64,000 nucleotides of DNA from Macrotrachela quadricornifera (taxonomy: Eukaryota > Rotifera > Eurotatoria > Philodinida > Philodinidae): NCBI GenBank assembly GCA_022393335.1, contig JAJEKB010020101.1:114340-178339 (forward strand), read 5' to 3'. This document shows positions 23,710-32,320 of this stretch, piece by piece (within the stretch, counting starts at the first letter, position 1; each line of letters opens with the position of its first letter). The translations under genes and the position numbers were made by a program. The notes under the pieces are model-generated. The model saw nothing but the letters and a program-made list of their open reading frames with translations, did not search any database and was not told the DNA's origin.

Positions 23710-24196
23710 AAATGACTCAAAGTTTGGTACGGCTAAAGCAACTGTCTGTATTATAAAATAATGAATGTGATTGATGTTATTTATTGTCTTATCACAATAA
23801 AGTGTTTAATACGAACTCGTATATGCATTAAAAAAACATTGCATGATATTTATCTATTGATTAGTTATGTGAATATAGAAAATATCGAGTGCAGCTATTT
23901 CTATTGATATCATAAGGAGATATGGACCTGCACTAGTATCTGCAGTCAGCCGACTTATCTACCCGGACTTGCTCCGGGTGGAGCTCTAGTCTTATTTGTT
24001 GTTGTTCAGTATAATTCTGACAATAATTTAACTGATATCCAGACTAATATTATCTTTTAAATAAAGATTTTAACTCTTGAATATAATGATACAAAAATTT
24101 AATAGTCAATTATTTTTCCCATTTGTGAATTTTCATTGATAAAAAGAAAACTTTTGTTAAAAGATCTTTGTTTAATAATAATATTAAATTCGATAA

Positions 24197-25025
24197 TCAT
24201 AATTTGATTACATTACGTTGTCTATATTGATGAGCTTGAAATATTTCAATTGCCTCTTTCACCTAAACTAGATCAAATAATTCTTTATATTCAATCTTCT
24301 AACATTTTTTTTTTCTATTAATACAAACTTTTTCTTTGAGTAGTTTATTTGATTTGATTAACATGAAAATATATTTTTTATCTAATTCAAGAAACATTCC
24401 AGTAATTTTTGCAGCTAATTTTGGTTCTATTTGTTGAACAAGTACAAAAAGACGTTCACCTAACATTTGTTGTTGATCATAAGATGTTGCATTGTTAAGT
24501 ATACTTGATGTTAAAATTTTAGTACCAGGTATATTAATAATATTGTCGTCCTATTATTTAAAACAAAAAAACAACAACATTAAATACTTATTTTTGAATT
24601 TTTACTGTATTATTATCAATTTGTGTTGTAGAATCATTATTTTTATAATTAAGTTTAATTAAATGAATAGGTAATTGATTATGATCATGTTCTAAATGAA
24701 CATATGAAAAAAAATTTGTTAAATCTTGTCGAAGTGTAATAAGTTGTTCATTTAATTTATTTAAATTTGTTTCTATATGTTGATTTTTTTTTGTTTCATC
24801 ATTTAATTGATTTATTAAATTAATTAAACGTAAATTTTTTGTATGAAATATTTCTATAAGATCATTTCGTGCTTGTTCAGCAGCTAATTGAATTTTTCCA
24901 ATAGAATGTTTTTCCCATTGATTTATATAAGTGAAAACAACATGATCATCATATTTAAGTAAATTTTTAAGATCTATAATATTATTATCATCTTGTTCAT
25001 TTAATTTATTAATACTTGTTGTCAT
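24197..25025 (-). CDS. coiled-coil protein with C-terminal PABC/MLLE domain
   Basis: Three-exon model on the minus strand: exon 1 25025-24606, exon 2 24550-24329, exon 3 24262-24197, with 55-bp (GTAAAA...AG) and 66-bp (GTTTGT...AG) introns, both phase 0. It encodes 235 residues. The first ~110 residues are charged and heptad-like (NQLNDETKKNQHIETNLNKL), consistent with a coiled coil. Residues about 150-230 are a clear PABC (MLLE) domain: QQQMLGERLFVLVQQIEPKL, then AAKITGMFLELD in place of the usual KITGMLLE, then LLKEKVKEAIEIFQAHQ. PABC domains of poly(A)-binding protein and UBR5 bind PAM2 peptides of translation and deadenylation factors. There are no RRM or HECT domains here. If exon 1 is read alone the protein would stop after 145 residues without the MLLE domain. 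The domain call is firm; the joined model is inferred. Confidence 0.75.
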
Positions 25026-25398
25026 ATTGATAAATAGTAATGTAATAATTTTGTTTATGTCTGGGTTGTTATAATAAAATAAATGTCGAAAGCGATATTA
25101 GTCTGTTTCTTTTCTTTTTATGTTTGTTAAACATAAAAAATCACGTGTATTCACGTTGTGTCTTTTTTGTTATATTTGTAGTATTATTATAGAACAAAAC
25201 AAAACATTATAGGAAGAAGAAAAAAAATGCACATCTGTGTTACTTTTATATTCAAAATAATTACAATTGTCTTCTCATGTAGAAAAAAGAGAAAAAAAAA
25301 TCCTTTTTCTCTAAATAAATAGAGCAGTTCTAAGAGTTTATCATAGTTTATTGAAGGAGTTGATCTTATTAAGATAATAATTATAATATTCGTTTCGA

Positions 25399-26286
25399 TT
25401 AGGTCTTCTTTACATGATCACGCCAAGGTGCTGTTGCACCACGTGATTTAAGACGTCCTTCATAGTATTCAGTAAATATATTATTAAAAAATGTAATAAA
25501 TTCAGATGATAATTGATTAAAATTAATACATTGTTTATTTCCATCATGTCGATACCAATATGTATGAAAATTCATGTTAAGATCAAAAAATATTTCTGGA
25601 ATATCATATGGTTTATTAAGTTCAATAAGAAGATCTTTTTCTGAAATTAATTGATTTATTGTTGTTGCTTCAAGAAATAAATTTAAATGTTCAATTGAAT
25701 TCGAATTTTTAAGACTTAAAAAATGTACTAAATGAATCATTGTAATAATTATATCTTTATATAAATTTTGTTGATCATTTCGATCATTAATTACTGAATC
25801 AATATAATGTCCAGCAAAATTTCGAATAAATCGAATAAGTTTATATACATTAACTTCTATTTCTGTACGAATATAATGATGATATTTTAATACTTCATCA
25901 AATTGATGAGAATTTTTACATTTTGTACCAAATGTACATGAATTATTAATATACCAAAATGAACAAAGATTTGTTTGTCGATATATTGTTTGATGTTCAT
26001 GATGACATTGATCAGATGATTTATTACATTTTCCATCTTTAATCATATAATAACAAAGACGATGTTCCCAAAGTGATATTTCAGATTTTAATGTATTTTT
26101 TGATGTTTCATAAATATAAATAAATAATAGAAGACCTTTTTCAAGACGAGCAAAATTAATTTTATCTTTTTCTTTTCGATTTGCATAAAAATTTGATGTT
26201 TGTGTACTTGTATCATTATTTTGATTTAATGTTAAAGCAGCAGTTTGTTTTATTAAAACATCTGTTTTAGTTTTTTTCGATGCCAT
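25399..26286 (-). CDS. tandem CCCH zinc-finger protein
   Basis: About 295 residues in one exon. I start it at the second ATG (26286, MASKKTKTD); the ORF opens six codons earlier at 26304. Two consecutive CCCH fingers lie near residues 77-125: LCYYMIKDGKCNKSSDQCHHEH (C-x8-C-x6-C-x3-H, slightly off the standard spacing) and LCSFWYINNSCTFGTKCKNSH (C-x8-C-x5-C-x3-H). CCCH fingers of this spacing usually bind single-stranded RNA, often AU-rich. The remainder is mostly helical-looking with no other domain I recognise. It lies about 370 bp upstream of the MLLE-domain gene and 310 bp downstream of the ART-LRR gene, all in the same orientation. A GTAAAG a few codons before the stop could be a donor, so the exact C-terminus is uncertain. 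Confidence 0.8.
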   Translation of the reverse strand: MASKKTKTDVLIKQTAALTLNQNNDTSTQTSNFYANRKEKDKINFARLEKGLLLFIYIYETSKNTLKSEISLWEHRLCYYMIKDGKCNKSSDQCHHEHQTIYRQTNLCSFWYINNSCTFGTKCKNSHQFDEVLKYHHYIRTEIEVNVYKLIRFIRNFAGHYIDSVINDRNDQQNLYKDIIITMIHLVHFLSLKNSNSIEHLNLFLEATTINQLISEKDLLIELNKPYDIPEIFFDLNMNFHTYWYRHDGNKQCINFNQLSSEFITFFNNIFTEYYEGRLKSRGATAPWRDHVKKT

Positions 26287-26595
26287 ATGTGAATATAAAA
26301 ACATACAATTTTTTCTTTTCTTCTCAAGACTTTAACGTATACCAAAGGAAGAAAAAGAAAAATGTGTTATATTGTTTTTATATTTTGATACGAATGACTC
26401 ATTCTTGAAAAGAAATTTTAACAAGATAATAACATTGGCTGTTAGAAATAACAAATATAAATTTAAAACAAAATAAAATATTGTTTAAGGCTCGCTTTAG
26501 AAGAGAATTATTTTGATTAGAAATCCTTTTTTTTTTATTTAATATTCAAAAGTAAATGAATAAAGCAAAAAGAAAAAATCTAGTTTTTTTTGTCT

Positions 26596-28026
26596 TTAAA
26601 TATTTAAAAAGAAATTTTTTTTTAATTTAACTGCATCTTCAATTAATTTTTTTCCATTTAAAGAAATATTACATCGTTGTATATCTAAATACGTTAATGT
26701 TTGATTATTTTTAAGCATATTAATAATTGAATCAATACTTGTATCACTTATTGTTTGATCTGATGATAAACGTAAAAATTTTAATATTGTATTATAAGAA
26801 ATAAGTGAATTCATTAAATATTGAACACCATTATCAGTTATTTCATTTCCATTTAACCATAATGATGTTAAAAATTTATTTGTTTTAAGCATATCAGATA
26901 TATAATAAATTCCTTTATCTGTAATATTATTTGATGACATATCAAGTGTTTTAAGATTTGTATGATTTGCTGCAAGTAATTCTGATAAATATTTTACACC
27001 TAAATCTCCAATAAAATTATTTGCTAAAACTAATTTTTTTAATTTTGTATTATTATATAATTTTGATGCAAGAATTAATATACCTTTACATGTTATTTGA
27101 TTATCATTTAATAATAATTCAGTACAATTTTTATTATTAATTGCTTGTTTACCAACAATTTCCATATCACTATCATTCAATTTTAATTTAAATAATTTAA
27201 TTTCATTATGTGATTTAAAATGATCAATAAAATATTCTAATTTTGGATTAATATATTCACATATAGAATATTTTTTTGATGTTATTGTATATATTGATGA
27301 TATATATTTTGGAAATGATATATATGGTTGAATTTCTTTTAAATGTATTATATAAAGATATTTATTTTCTTGATAATTATCAATTATTTGAAATTGTCTT
27401 CCAGGTAAAAATAATATTTCTTTTTGTTCAGGATAAAATGTATGTTGATGAATATCTTTACCTGTTTGACATTCAATTTTAAATAATGTTTTTATTGATT
27501 TTTTATTAAGAAAATTTGATAAATATTCTTTTGATGTTGTACATGATAAAAATCCCCACCATATACAATTTTTACCTTTAAAATATTTTGTACTTAAATT
27601 CATTTCTATACCATGATAAACTATTGAATGATTTTCATTTGAAATTTTTAAATATGATATTAATAATAATTTAAAATAAAGTAACCATGGTTTAAATAAA
27701 TCTCGATTATTTAAACAAAGTGTTTGTTTAAATAAATAATAAAATGATTTTTCTATTGGGAACCATTCCATTGAATAAAGCATAATTGATGCTGATTCAT
27801 TAAATGTAAGATCATTTTCAATTTGTTGACAATGTTGTTTAACAATCCATATCATACGTTCAATATCAGGTATTAAAGATTTTATTGGTTGAATTGATTC
27901 TTCTAATGATACAAGTGGAATTTGTTCATAATCTTGTATTATTGATGGAAGAATTTGTAATGATTCAGACCATATATCAGATAAACGATAGGTTGTTTTC
28001 ATTTCATTGAGAAAATTTGATGCCAT
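26596..28026 (-). CDS. ADP-ribosyltransferase-like domain fused to leucine-rich repeats
   Basis: 476 residues, single exon, start ATG at 28026. A splice-acceptor-like TTTTTTTTGTTCTAG lies just upstream on the minus strand. Residues ~75-235 form an arginine-type mono-ADP-ribosyltransferase fold: a YHG motif (137-139) where the family has YRG, the STS-type strand WWGFLSCTTS (156-165), and the ARTT-loop region YPEQKEILFLPG (198-209). Residues ~290-470 contain several ribonuclease-inhibitor-type leucine-rich repeats (LKTLDMSSNNITDKGIYYIS and similar). ART-plus-repeat proteins are common in bdelloid rotifers. The usual R-S-ExE catalytic triad appears as H138, S161 and Q201-K-E203, so arginine transfer may be lost and NAD hydrolysis favoured. 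No signal peptide; probably intracellular. Confidence 0.85.
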   Translation of the reverse strand: MASNFLNEMKTTYRLSDIWSESLQILPSIIQDYEQIPLVSLEESIQPIKSLIPDIERMIWIVKQHCQQIENDLTFNESASIMLYSMEWFPIEKSFYYLFKQTLCLNNRDLFKPWLLYFKLLLISYLKISNENHSIVYHGIEMNLSTKYFKGKNCIWWGFLSCTTSKEYLSNFLNKKSIKTLFKIECQTGKDIHQHTFYPEQKEILFLPGRQFQIIDNYQENKYLYIIHLKEIQPYISFPKYISSIYTITSKKYSICEYINPKLEYFIDHFKSHNEIKLFKLKLNDSDMEIVGKQAINNKNCTELLLNDNQITCKGILILASKLYNNTKLKKLVLANNFIGDLGVKYLSELLAANHTNLKTLDMSSNNITDKGIYYISDMLKTNKFLTSLWLNGNEITDNGVQYLMNSLISYNTILKFLRLSSDQTISDTSIDSIINMLKNNQTLTYLDIQRCNISLNGKKLIEDAVKLKKNFFLNI

Positions 28027-29689
28027 TTTGAAATCTAGAACAAAAAAAAAATGAAGTATTAGGTATGAATATTAGTAAGAGAGAGAAAGAAGCTTCTGGA
28101 AAAATTTTTATGGAATTAAAATATAAAAAAATACGATAGAAGTAGATTTATATCGTAAATAAGATTCTAATTACAACAAGTCATAAATTGATAATATATG
28201 AGATTATAAAAATCTAGATTAATATCAAACGCAATTTATATAATTAATTTAAGATTATTCGATATCATTGTATACTAACTATGTAAACGTTTAGTAAGGG
28301 ATATTAACAATATATGTGAATACGAAGGAAATTATGGATTAAATTCAAGTGCAGTCTACATTCAAATACCGAGTGGAAAAAATGAAAAGCTTCTCGTAAT
28401 TTCTAAGTGCTTTTATAGATCAAAATATACTGGGAAAAAAAAATTCAATAGATAAATAAATGTCATATCAACATGATCTATATGTCACATTTTTGTTAAT
28501 AGATTTTGACCTGATGTCATCTATTTAAACCATATACAAATAAATGCGACGGGATGCTTTTATACTTAAAAGCATTATAGATAATCATAAATTCATTTCC
28601 TTTTCAACAAACAAAAACACACGAATACAACATATTTTCTATTCTTTTTATAGTTAAGTTTTCCTAGACAAAGTCTGACAAACTTATAAATAATATCAAA
28701 ATCAAATATTAAATTTTAGTATTCAGAAAAAATGATGAGAATGACAGTGAATATAAATAATTTTCTGAACATGATTAAATTGAAACCGACAGATATTAGT
28801 ACAGACATGTTAAGCTCATTATAAAAAAGAATGAGTAGGTGAGATGAGAAAAAAAATCTTTTTAAATCTATTTGATGAATTTAATGAACGATAATTTAAT
28901 CATTTATGATGATAGAGTTGCAGACAAGTTCTTTTATGATCCATATAAAAACGCTACCAAAGAACATATATAATTTTATTGATTGTAAATAAATTAAGAT
29001 GATTAGTTGAAAATGTTTACATCTATATATAAGTAAACAATATCTATCATTAAAAATATCAATAGAATATTCTTTTAGAACAGATATTTGATTATAATTC
29101 ACCTTCAATATTAAATAAATATCAATCAATTGATTCTTTAAAAACAAATTTTGTCTTAGCTACTACATCACAAGTATTCAATTGTGTTCTTGATGAAGAA
29201 ATAAAACATTAATGTATTGAATGATGATTTTATTTTATCATATATGAATAAAAAGATGCAAGTTATCAATTAGATGATTTTATAAACAGGAAAAATGATT
29301 TAATAGAACATTATATATATATATAATTCATCTTGGTTTGAACAAGCACAAAATTGATTATCATACTTAAATATTACACGAATGAGTTATTTCATAGAAA
29401 TTATAATGCTTATTCAGAATAGTTTAACAAGCAAAAGATAATATTTATAAAAAGATTCTTATGTCTCGTACCGAGAAAAAAAATACTTAGGACATAGTAA
29501 CAGATGTCCTATAAAGAAATGCACTGTTAATATTTTTGAAATTTCTCCTCTATTATACCTTTGATCAAAACACTTGTTTTTCTCAAAAGATACTTCTTGA
29601 AATTCTGCACAAAACTGTATATGGTTAAAATAAAAAATAACGGACTAGGCATCATGAACAGCTGTGCTTTGCATCGTATTTTTCATTAT
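28027..29689. other. no recognisable gene
   Basis: Very AT-rich. A few short frames, for example about 28896-29147 on the minus strand, have no family resemblance and are probably decayed coding DNA. No transposon ends were recognised until the inverted repeat at 29.7 kb. Confidence 0.4.
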
Positions 29690-29945
29690 TTCGCCCTATT
29701 AACAAAATAAAACCTATCAAAAGATACTGCGTGAAAAGCTCTACAATTTACAACGAACAATTATAAAAGAATGAAATAAGAAAGGAATGAACTCATCTTG
29801 TACCAAGAGAAGTGGATTATTTTCGCAAAGTCACACTTGATCGCTGAATATTTGTCTCATTTTGAAAACAAAAGAGTGAATTATAAAATACACGGTATTA
29901 CACAAATCGTAGAGTTTTCACGTTGCGTCTTTTCGTATATTTAGT
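29690..29945. repeat. inverted repeat related to piggyBac-like MITE 2 interior
   Basis: About 29705-29755 (AAAGATACTGCGTGAAAAGC, then TCTACAATTT) pairs with about 29900-29945 (its complement, with ACGTTGCGTCTTTTCGTATA). The same AGATGCAGCGTGAAA-type motif occurs in both orientations inside the MITE at 19.2-19.6 kb, so the two belong to one dispersed family. TTAA ends are not clearly preserved here. Confidence 0.6.
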
Positions 29946-30151
29946 TTTTTTAACAGGTCAAAGTAAAGAGTGATCATTCATTATGCTTAATATGTCACTT
30001 TTTTCAGCTTTTCGTATGTCTTCATCTGTATCTTTTGTATAGAATTTCAATGAGTCTTTTTCGATAAAGAAAGAGTTTTGATCAAATGTGTAACAGAAGA
30101 GACTATAGTATAAGGTCATCATGGCATTCTAATCTAGAGGTATATCTGATC

Positions 30152-30165
30152 GCGCGTGCACGCGC
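30152..30165. repeat. GC-rich palindrome GCGCGTGCACGCGC
   Basis: A perfect 14-bp palindrome in an otherwise very AT-rich setting, about 90 bp beyond the stop of the LRR gene. It is similar in composition to the hairpin in the LINE leader at 30472-30488, but no relation is proven. Confidence 0.6.
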
Positions 30166-30366
30166 AAATAGAATAGAAACGTAACAAAAAAAATTCGAAG
30201 GCAATTTTTTTATTAATTAGCAATTAAAGAAAAAAACGAAGTTAATTATTAATCCAATCGATCGTCTTCTTCTTCCAGTTTTCGTTTAAGTGACGAGGAA
30301 ACGTTGCTTTCATCGAAGAGATGCAATTTCATGAGTGTCTGTGAATAGAGAGAAAGATAAATATGA

Positions 30367-30380
30367 GAAATAGATAAAGA
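30367..30380 (+). repeat. 5' target-site duplication of 5.2-kb LINE
   Basis: GAAATAGATAAAGA is found exactly again at 35599-35612 after the poly(A). Both copies are part of the conserved intron sequence of the LRR gene, which confirms the pre-insertion site. Confidence 0.88.
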
Positions 30381-30529
30381 TCATTCGTTCTGTCGACAAG
30401 CTACTGATCGGACGCACATTATTCTTTCATTCTTTCATTCTCTGACCTACATCTTATCTATATACAACTATCACGCGCACAGCGCGTGTCACATAATTTT
30501 AATCAATCTATTGATAATTTAGCCGGTAT

Positions 30530-32320
30530 ATGGCTAATTATCACTCAAACAAGAACATGGGTAAACACAAAAACCAGCAAAATCGTTATTCTATTGATAA
30601 TTTAATTGGTCAACCTTCAACAAGATGTTATAGTCAACAATGTCTTTGTTCATCTGCACACATCGATCATCAATCCATTGTTCAATCCTCTTCTAAAGAA
30701 AATCATTGTCATCATCGTCCAATTCCACCACCAGTTTCTACAAATATGATGTTGGTAAATTCTCCAGCTCCTAGTAAACGTGGTTCTCCATCAAGCGATC
30801 CTGATGATGAAGATTTTCAAATTGTAACACGCCAAAAAAAGAAAAAACAAAATCTGCTATTAAATCACCAACACCACCAAGTCCATGACCTACATCAACA
30901 AAATAGTATCGTTGATGCAATTAATCCTTCTGCTGATGTAGTACGTCCCATAGTCACACGCACGATTACAAACTCCAACAATGTTCATCAGCATCATGAT
31001 CCACAGCTGCATCAAAACGTTACGACAGCTTCTACCCGGTATGCTATTTCAAGATTTCCATTTCCTCCGTACATTGCACGTTTCAAATCGGATCAGATCA
31101 AATTAACCCGATTTAAAGAGGAAATGGTAAATCATTTCCAGAACAATCACCAGATTGATTTTGAAATACTAAACTGCCGGTCATCGAAGGTAAAATGCGG
31201 CAATGGAGAAATGGATGTTCTTCTTTTTTTAAAGGATTCTAACTCTTTTGCTTCATTATATGACAAAACTAAATGGCCACAAAAGATTGCTGGTGAAGTC
31301 TATACATTTCCTTCCTGGCCGTCGATACCACCACAACTTTCACTTATTATAAAGAATGTTAGCATACATATTGATTTCGAAGAATTTTCAAATGAAGTAA
31401 AATACCTGATACCTGATGCAGCAAATGTGATCAGAATGAAAAACAAATATGGCAACAACATTCACATGGTCAAAGTCGAGCTTAAATCTGCCTCATCTCG
31501 TCAAGAATTACTTGACGCCAAAAAACTGGTGGTAAATTACATTTCCTACGAACTTATTGAATTTCTTGCACCGGCCAATGTACTCATCTGCTCAAGATGC
31601 AGTGGCATCGGACACTTCCGCAAACAATGTCTAGAACAATATGAAACATGTAAAACTTGTGCTCAATCATTTCCAGACTTGAAGTCTCATCATTGTACAG
31701 CTGATCCTAAATGCAAACACTGTAACGGCAACCATTCTTCTAACTCGATGAAGTGTCCGGTCATCAAAACATACAGAGCTGAACTAACTAGAAAATTACT
31801 GAACACAAATGATCGTCCTATGGCTCTATCATCATTATCATCATCAACTAATCACAATAATAACAACAAATATATCTATAACTCAACAAATTTTCCACCA
31901 CTTCCTTTATCTCAAACCGTATCCGACAAAACAATGACACTGAAACTGGATGATTTATTATTAAAGATGTCTGAAGTTAAAGAACATTTAGCAAATATAT
32001 CTTCAAAAAACGACAAATTTGAACAATTTATGATTAATAAATGTCAACATGATGAACAGGTGGTTCAACAGCTTGATACATTATCCAAAAAAAATCATGA
32101 ATTAAAGAAAGATGTACTTCAACACAATTTATTATTAGAAAGACATGAAAACATGTTCATGAAATTATTATTTCCTATATTCGAAGATCTATTTACTCTT
32201 ATTGCCGCTCAAAATCAAGATAGAAAAGGTAACACATTGGACGCTGATCTCAAATGTAGATTAGAACGCTATCTTATACAAATGAAGAAAATAAGAGATC
32301 GTGATCAATCTCTCAACTAA
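30530..32320 (+). CDS. LINE ORF1: gag-like zinc-knuckle protein
   Basis: 596 residues. The N-terminal third is low-complexity and rich in His, Gln, Ser and Asn. The middle has an RNA-recognition-like region (residues ~180-340). Three Cys/His knuckles begin near residue 352: CSRCSGIGHFRKQC (C-x2-C-x4-H-x4-C), CKTC...HHC and CKHCNGNHSSNSMKC. This series is typical of ORF1 proteins of I/Jockey/R1-group LINEs, where it binds the element RNA. A coiled-coil-like stretch follows (residues ~470-590). The stop TAA (32318-32320) shares its last A with the ATG of ORF2. No internal stop or frameshift, so the copy could be functional. Confidence 0.88.
   Translation: MANYHSNKNMGKHKNQQNRYSIDNLIGQPSTRCYSQQCLCSSAHIDHQSIVQSSSKENHCHHRPIPPPVSTNMMLVNSPAPSKRGSPSSDPDDEDFQIVTRQKKKKQNLLLNHQHHQVHDLHQQNSIVDAINPSADVVRPIVTRTITNSNNVHQHHDPQLHQNVTTASTRYAISRFPFPPYIARFKSDQIKLTRFKEEMVNHFQNNHQIDFEILNCRSSKVKCGNGEMDVLLFLKDSNSFASLYDKTKWPQKIAGEVYTFPSWPSIPPQLSLIIKNVSIHIDFEEFSNEVKYLIPDAANVIRMKNKYGNNIHMVKVELKSASSRQELLDAKKLVVNYISYELIEFLAPANVLICSRCSGIGHFRKQCLEQYETCKTCAQSFPDLKSHHCTADPKCKHCNGNHSSNSMKCPVIKTYRAELTRKLLNTNDRPMALSSLSSSTNHNNNNKYIYNSTNFPPLPLSQTVSDKTMTLKLDDLLLKMSEVKEHLANISSKNDKFEQFMINKCQHDEQVVQQLDTLSKKNHELKKDVLQHNLLLERHENMFMKLLFPIFEDLFTLIAAQNQDRKGNTLDADLKCRLERYLIQMKKIRDRDQSLN

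Larger units (their letters stand above)
23031..23989 (+). mobile_element. Helitron-like non-autonomous element (candidate)
   Basis: The motif AAGTCGGCTGACTGCA at the left (twice) is matched by its exact reverse complement at the right end, before the gap (about 23683-23699) and again at about 23940-23956. The right end then has a 7-bp-stem hairpin ACCCGGA-CTTGC-TCCGGGT (23961-23979), six bases, and CTAG followed by T (23986-23990). A hairpin just upstream of CTRR with a 3' T is the canonical Helitron 3' terminus. Subterminal inverted repeats plus a minisatellite recall Helentron-type non-autonomous elements. The 5' terminus is not certain and no Rep/helicase is present. Confidence 0.5.
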
